This document shows, one piece after another, positions 46,809 through 55,520 of a stretch of 64,000 nt of DNA. Below the pieces are notes generated by a model. It did no database searches. It saw only the letters and a program-made list of their open reading frames with translations, and had not been told where the DNA came from. The translations under genes and the position numbers were made by a program. The DNA comes from Euglena gracilis (Eukaryota; Euglenida; Euglenophyceae; Euglenales): NCBI GenBank assembly GCA_039621445.1, contig CP154955.1, positions 25,971,069-26,035,068 of the forward strand, read 5' to 3'. Each line of letters begins with the position of its first letter. Within the stretch, counting starts at the first letter, position 1.

Positions 46809-47084
46809 TCACCGGAGGTCGGGTTGGGGGGTGTACCGGACGGTGGCGAGCTCCAACGGCGGTGGGTTGGCGGGGCGGTACAAAAAGGATCCAACACCCG
46901 GGGTGTGCGGCGGGGGATGCGGCGGTGGTGGCGGGGGTGGGGGGGTTTGTCGGTACGGGGGCAACTGGGGGGCGTGCACCACGCGCTGCTGCCACCGGGA
47001 GTCCATCCGCATCCGGTAGAGCATCAACCCCATCTGGGCCGCGTCGTCCAGCCAGTGTTCCAGTTGGTTGGGTGGGGGTTGCAT
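46809..47084 (-). CDS. Viral protein, 91 residues, Pro-rich
   Basis: The start chosen is ATG 47084, which overlaps the motif GTTGGATG itself. The N-terminal half is helical (NQLEHWLDDAAQMGLMLYRM) and the middle is a run of prolines. Unknown function; lies between the fibre genes and the hydrophobic protein. Confidence 0.6.
   Translation of the reverse strand: MQPPPNQLEHWLDDAAQMGLMLYRMRMDSRWQQRVVHAPQLPPYRQTPPPPPPPPHPPPHTPGVGSFLYRPANPPPLELATVRYTPQPDLR
46887..46895 (-). promoter_or_regulatory. GTTGGATCC motif
   Basis: Exact motif followed by TTTTTG on the minus strand, inside the 91-residue gene and 82 bases before the start at 46805. Spacing is larger than usual. Confidence 0.5.
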
Positions 47085-47097
47085 CCAACGGGTTGTG

Positions 47098-48000
47098 TTA
47101 CACCTCTGGCATGGCCAGTATGGTGATTGTTCCCGGGTACCGGGCCATCGGATCGTAGAATGAAAGCTCCGGTACGTACGGGTTGGCGGCATCCGCGTTG
47201 GTGATCAGTGTGCCCCGGCACTCGATGTGGAAACCGCCACCGGGTTCCAACGGAAACGTAGCGTTGGACGACAGACTGGACCCGTTGCCGTCGTCGTGTT
47301 GATGATAGTGGTAAGCGTAGCCCACCACCTTCCGCAATGCGGTCGTGTCTTGTGGATAGAAGTACAACAGCGCGGCGCGATATCCGTCGCCTGTTGGTTG
47401 GAACGAGAGCGTCCATTGGACGTTCACGATCAGCCTCGATTTCGTCCCGTTGGAGAAATTTGGACTCCCCGAGTTGTCGTGGACGAGTCCCGTGCCGTTT
47501 TCCAACAACCGCCAGTGCACACCGAATCCACCCTGACCGGAATTGACGCCGTAGGCCACGCGGATTTCGCGCCCCCCACCCACCTGGTTGGCGGGCAGGG
47601 ACGCCATGGTGTCCGAGAGCGCCTTCAGGGCGGTCTGCGTGGCGTAGGTGGATGTGGCATCCGCTTTGGTCAGGAAATTTCCCAGTGCATTGCTGACCGT
47701 TCCCGACAATGCCTCCAGGGCGGTCTTGGTGGCGTAGGTGGCCGCCGCCTCCGTTTTGGTCAGAAAACCGCCCAGACTGTTGCTCACCGTGGTCACGGTG
47801 CCCGACAGCGCCTCCAGGGCGGATTTGGTGGCGTAGGTGGCCGCGGCGGCGGCCGCCGTGAGGTAGTCCGCCAGCCGCGCGGTGACGGCCGCGGTCGTGG
47901 CGTAGGCCGAGAGGTCCACCGCCAGGGGTGCCGTCCCCGACGTGCTGAGGCTGGTGACCGACGTCTGCAGGTGCGCGATCTGCCGCCGCACCTCGTCCAT
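47098..48000 (-). CDS. Fibre-like virion protein 1
   Basis: About 300 residues. Three copies of a 27-35 residue unit containing ATYATK(T/S)ALEALSGTV follow a heptad-like N-terminus (MDEVRRQIAHLQTSVTSL). A beta-rich C-terminal domain of about 150 residues follows. This is the plan of trimeric viral or phage fibres: shaft repeats then a receptor-binding head. The open frame extends to 48036, but the motif GTTGGATAC lies just inside that longer frame, so the ATG at 48000 is preferred. Confidence 0.65.
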   Translation of the reverse strand: MDEVRRQIAHLQTSVTSLSTSGTAPLAVDLSAYATTAAVTARLADYLTAAAAAATYATKSALEALSGTVTTVSNSLGGFLTKTEAAATYATKTALEALSGTVSNALGNFLTKADATSTYATQTALKALSDTMASLPANQVGGGREIRVAYGVNSGQGGFGVHWRLLENGTGLVHDNSGSPNFSNGTKSRLIVNVQWTLSFQPTGDGYRAALLYFYPQDTTALRKVVGYAYHYHQHDDGNGSSLSSNATFPLEPGGGFHIECRGTLITNADAANPYVPELSFYDPMARYPGTITILAMPEV

Positions 48001-48018
48001 GGCCGCCGTGTCCACGAA

Positions 48019-48027
48019 GTATCCAAC
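48019..48027 (-). promoter_or_regulatory. GTTGGATAC motif
   Basis: Nineteen bases before the ATG at 48000, but after the ATG at 48036. It argues for the shorter protein. Confidence 0.65.
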
Positions 48028-48040
48028 GCCGTACATTTTT

Positions 48041-48759
48041 TTAAAACGCCCAGTAGAAGAAACCGGGCATGTCCTTGGCCCAGCACATGGCGAAGGCCAT
48101 TTTCCCCGGGGCGAGGGAATCCGTCTGCGCGCCGCCGATGTAGCTCCCCGCGGAGTTCTTGCCCGAGGTCCCCGCCGGCAGGGCGATGTTCCAGGCGCTG
48201 CCCCCGATGTTGCAGATCAGCGTCCACGCCCCGCTGGGCGCGGCGTCGTTGCCCCAGTTGGCGGGGGCGAAGGGGAACTGGTTCGGCACGCGGTCCGTCC
48301 AGAAGTTGGCGAGGGCCATGGTGGTCCCGCCCGACGTGGGCGCCCCGAGGGTCAGGGTGCCCCGGTCCCCGTTGAGCATGATCCAGCTCTGCCACGCGGT
48401 GGCGTCCATGGTGGCCGAGCTGCTGAGCACGGCCACGGGCCGCGTCAGGCCCGCCCCCAGGATCCACCCCTTCACGGTGTTCGCGGTCGGTTGGTTGCTG
48501 CTACCGCTGCTGAGCTGACCCACCTGGCTGGAAAGTTGGCTGACCTGGCTGCTGAGCTGACCGAGTTGGGTGCTGAGTTGGCTCTGCTGGGTGGCAAACT
48601 GATTCACCTGGGTTTGCAGGGTCGCGACGGTCGCGTTCACCGGACCCAGGTCCACGGTCCCGCCCCCCGTGGTGCCACCACCACTCACCAACAGCGCAGC
48701 CGTTGCAGCATGGCGGGGGAGAACACCGCCGACAGTGGGTCCCGGTTGTAGTCCGCCAT
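48041..48759 (-). CDS. Fibre-like virion protein 2, with one frame change
   Basis: The start ATG 48759 (MADYNRDPLSAVF) follows the motif TTTGGATC by 22 bases. That frame stops after 24 codons near 48690; the adjacent frame carries the rest, about 215 residues, to a stop at 48041. It contains heptads (LQTQVNQFATQQSQLSTQLG and on), then a Gly/Ala-rich beta domain ending GFFYWAF. Coiled-coil stalk plus head again suggests a fibre. The frame change lies near G and C runs at 48690-48720. Confidence 0.6.
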
Positions 48760-48781
48760 ATGCCAAAACAAAACAAAAAAA

Positions 48782-48789
48782 GATCCAAA
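48782..48789 (-). promoter_or_regulatory. TTTGGATC motif
   Basis: Twenty-two bases upstream of the start at 48759, followed on the minus strand by a T run. Confidence 0.65.
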
Positions 48790-49382
48790 AAACTCGGGCG
48801 AGCGGTCGCAGACTGAAGTCGCAGAGCACCCGCAGGATGCGGTAGTCCGGGACGTACCAGTTGTTGGTGGGGCTGTTGCTGACGGCGGAACCCCCCTGCA
48901 GCAGCGGCCAGAACAGGTGGATGCCCAGTTCGGGGTCGCCCCCGGCCAGGAGGTCCGTGGCCACGGGCAGGTCGCGCAGGGGGCGGTAGGTGCGACACCA
49001 GTAGTCCTCGCTCCCGCTGAGGGCCGGCGTGCAGAACAGGGCGGTGCTGTACACGAGGCTGCGGTGCACCCCCCCCGTCGCCCAGCGCGGGGTTGGAGTA
49101 GAGGACGCAGCGCATCCCGGGATCCGTGCGCACGTACAGCGCGAAGGTTTCCGCCCGCCAGTTGCGGTCCGCGGAGTCCCCGGGGGCGAACTCGCCGGGC
49201 TGGATGTCGACGGAGGGCCGGAACTGGACGTGCACCTGGTCGAGGTGCAGACTCTGCCCCACGAGCCCCCCGTCCGCGAGGACGCCCGCGGGCTGCAGGG
49301 AGTCGCGGAGGTTCAGCCGGAAGGACAACATGGGCTTCGTCTTGGTGGCGGCGTCGTTCACCCACATGGCGAAGAACTTCAT
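48790..49382 (-). CDS. Possible penton or minor capsid protein, with one frame change
   Basis: Starts at ATG 49382 (MKFFAMWVNDAATKTKP), seven bases after GTTGGATCC. It reads about 100 beta-rich residues, then shifts frame at a run of eight C near 49070 and continues with a second segment (PVATDLLAGGDPELGIHLFW and on) up to the next gene. Length near 200 residues and beta-rich look fit a single-jelly-roll penton, but no diagnostic motif was seen. The 3' end cannot be fixed because the frame runs into the next gene without a stop. Confidence 0.45.
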
Positions 49383-49388
49383 GGCGAG

Positions 49389-49397
49389 GGATCCAAC
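49389..49397 (-). promoter_or_regulatory. GTTGGATCC motif
   Basis: Exact motif, six bases upstream of the start at 49382. Confidence 0.75.
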
Positions 49398-49406
49398 GTC
49401 GTGTTG

Positions 49407-50534
49407 TTACACGTTCGGCATGAGGGCTAAAGCCTGTTGCTGGGTGTATGCCTGGGCCTGGGCCTGGGCCTGGGCCTGGGTCTGGGCCTGGGCCTGTGCG
49501 TACGCCTGTGCCTCCGCCTGTTTTTGTGCGTATGCCTGTGCCGCCATGGCGGCCTCTGCCGCCATTGCCGCCTCCGCCGCCTTGTTCCGGGTCCGCATGT
49601 TCGTGCCCGGTCGGTTGGAGTCTGCGAAGCTCTGGGACATCGGTTTTACACGGGCGGCGGTCTGTATGTTTTGGGCGTCCTCGGACAGCGGGCCCACGTT
49701 GTGGGCGCCCCTGTCGCCGTGGATCACCCCCGCGGCGTCGAGGGGATCCAGGGATCCGTGATCGAACAGGATGGCGGTGGGCTGGTACTCGATCAGCAGG
49801 GCGAGCTTGTTGCAGGACCGGCTCCATTCGGGGTCGTTGTCGCCGAAGTTGCTGATGATCTCGGGGGAGCACTCCGCGTCCGCGTAGCGGCTGAAGAGCT
49901 GCAGTTTGCGCCGGGCCACGTCCTCGGTGATCCCGGCCGTGCTGAGGTAGCTCGCGTACAGGTCCACCGCCTTCCGGGCGTTCTCCCCCACGGGGTAGGG
50001 GTCCGCGTCCCCGGCCAGTGCCTCGTAGAAGTCCCACCCGAACAGGTTGATCACGTTCTCGGCCGGCATGCCGATCACCAGCGAAATCATCTGGGTCACG
50101 TAGGACACGCGCTCGTTCTCGAGGGAGATGGCCGTTTGGAAGTAGTCCCGGTCCACGTACTTGAACATGCCCTTGGCATCGGTGCGCATGCGCCGGTTGC
50201 CCCACTTGAAGGGGGCCCCGGCGATGGGGACCCCCTGGTTGTTCATCAGCGCCAGGTTCAGCACCCCGGGCTCCCCGCTCGGGGTCATGTGGGCCTGCTG
50301 GAAGGCCCCGCGCTCCGCGGAGCGCTTCCCGAACGCGAAGAAGCTGGACAGCCCCTCCCGGCGGTCCGAGCTCACGTCCTTGTAGGCCTGAGGCTCGGGC
50401 GGGGTGACCATACTGTCACCCACTGGATAAAAATAGTTTCCGGCGATTTGCACCTTTCCCTTGTCGTTGGGGACCGTGCCCCCCCGGGAGGGGAGGAACT
50501 CGGTGGAGTTGTTGATGCGCAGACGGTGAATCAT
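49407..50534 (-). CDS. Viral protein, 375 residues, probable virion protein
   Basis: Intact frame from ATG 50534, preceded by GTTGGATCTTTTTG. Residues 1-280 are globular and unrecognised; the C-terminus is a long Ala/Gln repeat (AQAQAQTQAQAQAQAQAY and similar), coded by CCTGGG-type repeats at 49450-49500. Position between capsid-type genes suggests a structural role. Confidence 0.75.
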   Translation of the reverse strand: MIHRLRINNSTEFLPSRGGTVPNDKGKVQIAGNYFYPVGDSMVTPPEPQAYKDVSSDRREGLSSFFAFGKRSAERGAFQQAHMTPSGEPGVLNLALMNNQGVPIAGAPFKWGNRRMRTDAKGMFKYVDRDYFQTAISLENERVSYVTQMISLVIGMPAENVINLFGWDFYEALAGDADPYPVGENARKAVDLYASYLSTAGITEDVARRKLQLFSRYADAECSPEIISNFGDNDPEWSRSCNKLALLIEYQPTAILFDHGSLDPLDAAGVIHGDRGAHNVGPLSEDAQNIQTAARVKPMSQSFADSNRPGTNMRTRNKAAEAAMAAEAAMAAQAYAQKQAEAQAYAQAQAQTQAQAQAQAQAYTQQQALALMPNV

Positions 50535-50549
50535 GCCGCTTTGTCAAAA

Positions 50550-50558
50550 AGATCCAAC
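50550..50558 (-). promoter_or_regulatory. GTTGGATCT motif
   Basis: Sixteen bases upstream of the start at 50534; followed by TTTTTG. Confidence 0.75.
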
Positions 50559-50566
50559 GGTGGCGA

Positions 50567-51256
50567 TTAGGATCGTCCGATGCCAATCATGCCTACAACG
50601 TCGTCCCACAGGCGGCCGAGGGACCACCACAGGACCTGCGCCGCATCCGCGGCCAACCCGAACGCCGCGCGCAGGAGCTCCCCCGCGAGGCGCGTCCACT
50701 GGGCCAGGGCGCCCAGGAGGGGCCCCACCTCCACGAGGCCCAGCGTCAGCGCCGCCACCACCAACCCCCGCCAGATCAGCGCGCTGTGGTGCACGAGCCC
50801 CGTCCAGGTCCCGTCCCAGGCGCGGAACTGCGCCGCGAAGTCCGCGTAGTTCCACACCACCCAGCCCGCCGCGCGGGCGAAGGTCTCGAAGACGGCGCGC
50901 ACCAGGGTCCACGGGTGGTACGTCGCCTGCCACCGGAGGTGCTCCCACGCGTTGCGGGCGATGGGCTCGCCGTCCGTGGTGTGCTCGATGGGCCGTCCGT
51001 TGGCGACGTTCTCGTAGTCCGCGGGGAGCAGGGCCACGTGGGGGTAGCGTTCGGGGTGGTCCGGCAGCGGCAGCGCCGGGTCCATGGGCTTCTGCCCCCC
51101 GCCGACGATGAGGTTCCCGGTGAGGATCACCGGTCGCCTGGGTCGCTGGCGCCACAGGATGTTCAGCACGGGATCCTGCCGGATGCGCTCGTCGAGCCCC
51201 CGCTTACCACCGGCCACCATCCGGGGATCGTTCGGGGGGCCGAGCAACCACGCCAT
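50567..51256 (-). CDS. Viral membrane protein, about 229 residues
   Basis: The frame is open from 51268, but the ATG at 51256 (MAWLLGPPNDPRM) lies 11 bases after GTTGGATT and is preferred. The C-terminal third is hydrophobic, with one or two membrane segments around LVVAALTLGLVEVGPLLGAL and a Trp-rich amphipathic end. Unknown family; perhaps an internal-membrane virion protein. Confidence 0.65.
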   Translation of the reverse strand: MAWLLGPPNDPRMVAGGKRGLDERIRQDPVLNILWRQRPRRPVILTGNLIVGGGQKPMDPALPLPDHPERYPHVALLPADYENVANGRPIEHTTDGEPIARNAWEHLRWQATYHPWTLVRAVFETFARAAGWVVWNYADFAAQFRAWDGTWTGLVHHSALIWRGLVVAALTLGLVEVGPLLGALAQWTRLAGELLRAAFGLAADAAQVLWWSLGRLWDDVVGMIGIGRS

Positions 51257-51266
51257 GCCACGGTAC

Positions 51267-51274
51267 AATCCAAC
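51267..51274 (-). promoter_or_regulatory. GTTGGATT motif
   Basis: Ten bases upstream of ATG 51256; decides that start over the longer frame. Confidence 0.7.
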
Positions 51275-51287
51275 GGTGCGGGTGGTT

Positions 51288-51596
51288 TCAGAGGAGACGG
51301 TGCCGGATCCGGCGCACCGCCGAACCCACCGACGCCTCCAGACGGCGCTTCTCCCGGGGGAAGAAGTTGCCGACGAAGGTACAGCCCATGAAGGCCACGG
51401 CGGCGTAGGGCAGGGCGGCCAACAGGGCCAGGTTCAGACGGAAGACCCCCGAGACCACGTTGGTGGTGTTCCGCACGACGTTGTCGATGGGCTGCTCCAC
51501 GGCGTGCACCAGGGGGTGGATCGCGTGGCCCAGTTCCTGGATGAGCCGGGACCCGAAGTGCAGGGGCTGCACCATGGTGTTCTGCAACAGCGCCAT
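51288..51596 (-). CDS. Viral membrane protein, 102 residues
   Basis: ATG 51596 follows CTTGGATTCTTCC by about ten bases. A single hydrophobic segment (LALLAALPYAAVAFMGCTF) lies near residue 60, followed by a strongly basic tail (REKRRLEASVGSAVRRIRHR). Type of protein: single-pass membrane protein with a basic, possibly DNA-facing tail. Confidence 0.65.
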   Translation of the reverse strand: MALLQNTMVQPLHFGSRLIQELGHAIHPLVHAVEQPIDNVVRNTTNVVSGVFRLNLALLAALPYAAVAFMGCTFVGNFFPREKRRLEASVGSAVRRIRHRLL

Positions 51597-51606
51597 GGAC
51601 CGGAAG

Positions 51607-51614
51607 AATCCAAG
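51607..51614 (-). promoter_or_regulatory. CTTGGATT motif
   Basis: Ten bases upstream of the start at 51596. Confidence 0.6.
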
Positions 51615-51625
51615 GATGGTGGTGG

Positions 51626-52021
51626 TTACACGTAGGGATGGAAGCGGCTGTAGGTGCGGACCGGGGCCCTGGTCCGCCGGAGCCACTGCGCGCCGACGTT
51701 CCCGCGGGCGTCGTACAGCAGCACCCCGTCGGCCGTGTCGCCCACCCGGCGCTGGGGGCGGGGAACCAGCGGCACGAAATAGCCCCGCATCCCCCGCGGC
51801 GTCCGCCGCTCCTCGATCAGGGGGCTGGGGCGCTCCCAGGTGCGCATCCCCGGGTCGTAGGGCTGGACTGGGGCCACCGGCAGCGCGGACCGCAGGTCCC
51901 ACCCCCGCGCCGCGGAGTCGGGGAGGTTGTACTGGAGGTTGCGCAGGCGATCCGCGTAGCTGGTCTGCCGGGCGCCGGAGCCCGGACCGTAGACGGTCGC
52001 GAAATTATCCAACGTTGCCAT
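51626..52021 (-). CDS. Viral protein, 131 residues, basic, Pro/Arg-rich
   Basis: From ATG 52021 (MATLDNFATVYGPGSGARQ). No family recognised. The motif GTTGGATAA falls inside codons 3-6 instead of upstream, and no other ATG follows for about 55 codons. Either this ATG is right and the motif is coincidental, or the start is not a standard one. It directly follows the capsid gene (stop at 52030). Confidence 0.6.
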   Translation of the reverse strand: MATLDNFATVYGPGSGARQTSYADRLRNLQYNLPDSAARGWDLRSALPVAPVQPYDPGMRTWERPSPLIEERRTPRGMRGYFVPLVPRPQRRVGDTADGVLLYDARGNVGAQWLRRTRAPVRTYSRFHPYV

Positions 52022-52029
52022 TCGCGCGG

Positions 52030-53634
52030 TCACTGTACGTTGAGCTGCTTCGTGACCACCTGGCTGCAGCGCGAGAACTGGTTGGAGTGAGCCGCGAGGT
52101 TGACGAGGGTCTGGTACTCGATCCACACGTAGATCTTCCGCACCCCGTCGGCGGCGTGCACGAACGGGTCGCTGGTGGGGGCGCTGTCGTCGCGGATGAC
52201 ATTCTTGAGGCAGATGACGTAGTCGCTGGTGTCGTTGACGATGCCCCCCACGATCTCCGCCCCCGGCACCCCGGACTGGATGTTCATGGAGAGGTCGACG
52301 TGGTACATGGGGATCTCGTAGCGCTCGCGCCCGATGAGGTTGGGGTCGCGCGTCGTCTCGTTCCACGTGTAGTAGGCGAGGTCGGTGTCCACCTGGCGCC
52401 CCGGGGGGTCGGGGGCCAGCAGGCGCTGGAAGCGCACGTAGGGGTCCGCCAGGCTGAAGCGCTTGTTGTCCGACAGCACGTAGTGGCGGTACACCTGGAA
52501 CAGGGTGTCGAGGTCCAGGACCTTGTCGTTCTTCCAGCGGATCTCCACGCCGATCAGGCGCTCGTAGGGCTCGCAGGGCGCGAACAGCGGCTCGAAGCCG
52601 TTGCCGTTCGGTTGGGGGTTCTTCGGGGCCAGCATCCACCAGATGCGGACGATGTTCGTCCGGATCTCCCAGTCGTTGAGGGGAATGTCCAGGAAGTTGG
52701 ACGGGTTGCTGCAGTCGAAGTTGTACTCCCGCATGCTGTAGCGGTGCATGAGCCACGACAGCACGCGCGCCGGGGGCAGCGTGAAACCGTGGATGCCGTC
52801 CAGGAGGGTGGTGCGGTACTGCCGGACCTCGAGGTCGGTGATGCGGGCCACGGAGTAGGGGTGGGCGCCCCCGGACGACGGGTCAGTGGCGAACAGCAGG
52901 AATTTTTGGGTCTGTTGGGCGGACACCCACGGCTCGAACATGAGGTCGATCTGCACGAACTCCACGCGCCGCAGGTGCAGGCGGTGGAAGATGGGGCCGC
53001 ACAACTGGTTGAGGCTGATGTCGAAGACGAACTTGTACGGCGTCCCGGTGACCTTGTCACTCCAGATCATCCGGGGCAGACCGTCGTCCCGCTCCAGACC
53101 GGCGCGGGTCACGTCGCTCACCTTGATGTTGACGTTGTCGATGGACAGCTGGCTGCGCTGTCGACGTACCAGCCCTTGTCCGCGGTCCGGTAGCTGAAGG
53201 TCGGACTGTAGCTCGCCGGGACCACCCCGGCGTTCATCAGGAAGGCGTCGCGGACCTCGTTGCGCTCGCCCGCCAGCTTGGCGGCGTTCATCACGTAGAG
53301 GTGGGTGAGCTCGCGCATGCGGTCGGCGCGGAACACTATGTCCTCGTTGATCTTGATAGTCATCTCCCGGATCAGGTCCGGGGCCCGCACGGCGAAGACG
53401 TTGCCCGTGTTGGGCCGGGCACTGAAGTCCAGGCCGAAGCGCAGCCGGATGTCGTTCAGCACCAGCTCCGTACTGGCCCGGGGCCAGCTTGATGCGGGTG
53501 TACTGGCCCGGGGCCACACTGGCCGGCTCGAAGGGCTGCCGGCGCGTGATGTCCTCGTGGAAGGGCGCCAGGCGCCGCGACTGCACCAGCAGGTTCCGAT
53601 TGTTCTGTCCCACGACGGCGTAGTGGTCCGACAT
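52030..53634 (-). CDS. Major capsid protein, double-jelly-roll type, with two compensating frame changes
   Basis: About 534 residues if the frame changes near 53470 and 53160 are allowed for. ATG 53634 lies 14 bases after GTTGGATCC. The second half has features of Polinton/adintovirus-type capsids: FVFDISLNQLCGPIFHRL, then VEFVQIDLMFEPW, and a C-terminal strand KIYVWIEYQTLVNLA. The segment between the two breaks lies in the neighbouring frame and reads well (INEDIVFRADRMRELTHLYV). The total length is a multiple of three. One break is next to a near-repeat of TACTGGCCCGGGGCCA. The breaks may be sequencing errors or decay. Confidence 0.7.
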   Translation of the reverse strand: MSDHYAVVGQNNRNLLVQSRRLAPFHEDITRRQPFEPASVAPGQYTRIKLAPGQYGAGAERHPAALRPGLQCPAQHGQRLRRAGPGPDPGDDYQDQRGHSVPRRPHARAHPPLRDERRQAGGRAQRGPRRLPDERRGGPGELQSDLQLPDRGQGLVRRQRSQLSIDNVNIKVSDVTRAGLERDDGLPRMIWSDKVTGTPYKFVFDISLNQLCGPIFHRLHLRRVEFVQIDLMFEPWVSAQQTQKFLLFATDPSSGGAHPYSVARITDLEVRQYRTTLLDGIHGFTLPPARVLSWLMHRYSMREYNFDCSNPSNFLDIPLNDWEIRTNIVRIWWMLAPKNPQPNGNGFEPLFAPCEPYERLIGVEIRWKNDKVLDLDTLFQVYRHYVLSDNKRFSLADPYVRFQRLLAPDPPGRQVDTDLAYYTWNETTRDPNLIGRERYEIPMYHVDLSMNIQSGVPGAEIVGGIVNDTSDYVICLKNVIRDDSAPTSDPFVHAADGVRKIYVWIEYQTLVNLAAHSNQFSRCSQVVTKQLNVQ

Positions 53635-53648
53635 GGTGCGCGAAAAAA

Positions 53649-53657
53649 GGATCCAAC
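53649..53657 (-). promoter_or_regulatory. GTTGGATCC motif of the capsid gene
   Basis: Exact motif followed by TTTTTTCGC, 14 bases upstream of ATG 53634. Confidence 0.8.
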
Positions 53658-53715
53658 AAACCGGGTTGTTCGCCGAGTTGGCAGTACTGATTGAATCACA
53701 ACCACCACCCCCGCT

Positions 53716-53724
53716 GTTGGATCC
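53716..53724 (+). promoter_or_regulatory. GTTGGATCC motif of the rightward block
   Basis: Exact motif nine bases upstream of ATG 53734. With the motif at 53649 it makes a divergent promoter region of about 100 bases. Confidence 0.8.
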
Positions 53725-53733
53725 CAGCGACAC

Positions 53734-55476
53734 ATGGCCTCGGCACCCACTGTTCCCGTCGTCGACGACGACGACCCCGAGGTGCGGATCACCCACACCA
53801 CCGCGGCGTTCACCAACGACCGCCTGCGGGCCACGGTGGGGCGGAGCCTGACCAGCGCCGATCGCCGTCGTCTGTACCGGATGTGGACGGATTACACCCG
53901 ATCCCTGCTGACCCGCGAGCTGTACCGGCGGCTGCGGGCGAAACCGCCCGACCCCGGGTCCGACTGGCAACTGGATGCGGAGGTGCTGCAGAGCATCGCC
54001 GGAATGACCCGGCGGGCCCAGGGTTACCTCGCCGCCCACTGGAAGGAGCTGGTGCGGACGGGGAAGGTCACCCGCACCGAGCTCGCGTACCTCATGCTGA
54101 AGAGCGACCACTCCGTCATCCCCGACATGGGGGGCTACTTCCGCACCAATCCGGTGGCGGAGGGGGAGGGGGCCGCAACGTCGTCCACCACCGATGACGT
54201 CCCGTACATCAACGACGCGCACTGGCAGCACGACGTGATCAGCGAGGCCAACAGGACGACCATGACGCTCATGGTGATGGAGCGGCTGGCGGAGTACACC
54301 GACACGGGGCTGCCGGCCGTCGAGCCCCCGCTGCACGACACCACCCGGGTGGCCGCGGTGGGCGCCCAGGACAACGTCAAGGACGCGTGGATACCGGACT
54401 ACGAGGCGGAGCCGTCCCGGCCCAAGAATCGACGGCAGGCCGAGATCCTGCGCTCACAAAAGCGCGACGAAGCGGTGGAGGCTGCCCGGCAACGGGCGGT
54501 CGCCGCCGCGGCGGAGGAGAAGATTGAGGCGGAGTCTGTGCCGCTGTTCTCCGACTCGGATTCACCCCCGCCGGCGGCGGCTGACGACGACGTGTCCGCA
54601 CCGTTGTTCTCCCCGGACGCGGGCACCCCACTGTCCACACTCACCCCCTCCACGGCACCGCCGCCGCAGCTCTCCGCGGCGGTGACCGTTCCCGACGACA
54701 CGCAGGCAACCGTACTGGATGCGGACGACGACGAAGACGCCACCCAGTTGTCCATGGCAGACGACCCCGCCGGGGCGGGTTCGGGAGCCGTAGCCCCACC
54801 ACCGGCCCCGGCACCCACCAGCGCACCGCTGCGGGTGCGACTGGGCGGGGTCCGCCCCCGACGCGTCATCGGGAGCCAGGTCCCCCGGTCGGAACTGACG
54901 CGGGCCGCCGTGCAGCGGCGCCTCGCCCGGGTGGGTTCGCAGTTGTACCCCAACCTGTACCGCGCGCGCACCAACGTCGGGCGGAGCCGGGTGGTCACCC
55001 GGTCCCAGGCGCAGGCGGAAGGGGAGCAGGCCGCAGCCGCGGCCGCCGGCCGCGAACCCCGCGGCCGCCTCGTCCACCACCACCGGCTGGCAGACTCCCA
55101 GCCGGCGGCGCGTACCGCCCGGCGGTCCGGACGACATGATCCGGCTGTCGCAGGTCGTGGTCGTCCCCCCGCGGGGCGCAAACGGGGACCGCCCAAGGGC
55201 CGGCCCCGGGACCCCGCGCGGCGGGCCGAGTGGGAGCGCGAGCAGCGGAAACTGCGGGACGAGGCCCGGAAGGAGAAGAAGCGCAACGCGACCGTCGTCG
55301 CGGACTCCCCGATACCCGTCGCGTCCTCACCGGAACCCTCCCAGGCCCTATCCGTCGTGGGGCGTGCGGGACAACCGCCCCCGCGCATGGAACTGCACCC
55401 CCTGGCCCAGGCGTACGTGGACGGGCTCCCCCCCCCGCCTCCGCGGCCACCGCGACCCCCTCCACCGCCACGTTGA
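53734..55476 (+). CDS. Viral protein, about 580 residues, probable virion or core protein
   Basis: Residues 1-220 are globular and mostly helical (TSADRRRLYRMWTDYTRSLL near the start); then an Ala-rich helix, acidic Ser/Asp stretches (PLFSDSDSPPPAAADDD) and a basic, proline-rich end (RKRGPPKGRPRDPARR). No family recognised. The frame ends at 55476 after a run of nine C near 55430; the end may be displaced by a homopolymer length error, in which case it fuses with the next gene. Confidence 0.65.
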   Translation: MASAPTVPVVDDDDPEVRITHTTAAFTNDRLRATVGRSLTSADRRRLYRMWTDYTRSLLTRELYRRLRAKPPDPGSDWQLDAEVLQSIAGMTRRAQGYLAAHWKELVRTGKVTRTELAYLMLKSDHSVIPDMGGYFRTNPVAEGEGAATSSTTDDVPYINDAHWQHDVISEANRTTMTLMVMERLAEYTDTGLPAVEPPLHDTTRVAAVGAQDNVKDAWIPDYEAEPSRPKNRRQAEILRSQKRDEAVEAARQRAVAAAAEEKIEAESVPLFSDSDSPPPAAADDDVSAPLFSPDAGTPLSTLTPSTAPPPQLSAAVTVPDDTQATVLDADDDEDATQLSMADDPAGAGSGAVAPPPAPAPTSAPLRVRLGGVRPRRVIGSQVPRSELTRAAVQRRLARVGSQLYPNLYRARTNVGRSRVVTRSQAQAEGEQAAAAAAGREPRGRLVHHHRLADSQPAARTARRSGRHDPAVAGRGRPPAGRKRGPPKGRPRDPARRAEWEREQRKLRDEARKEKKRNATVVADSPIPVASSPEPSQALSVVGRAGQPPPRMELHPLAQAYVDGLPPPPPRPPRPPPPPR

Positions 55477-55520
55477 TCGGCAGCAGCCCCGGCGGGTCTC
55501 CGGAGGGGGGGGACGCGGAT

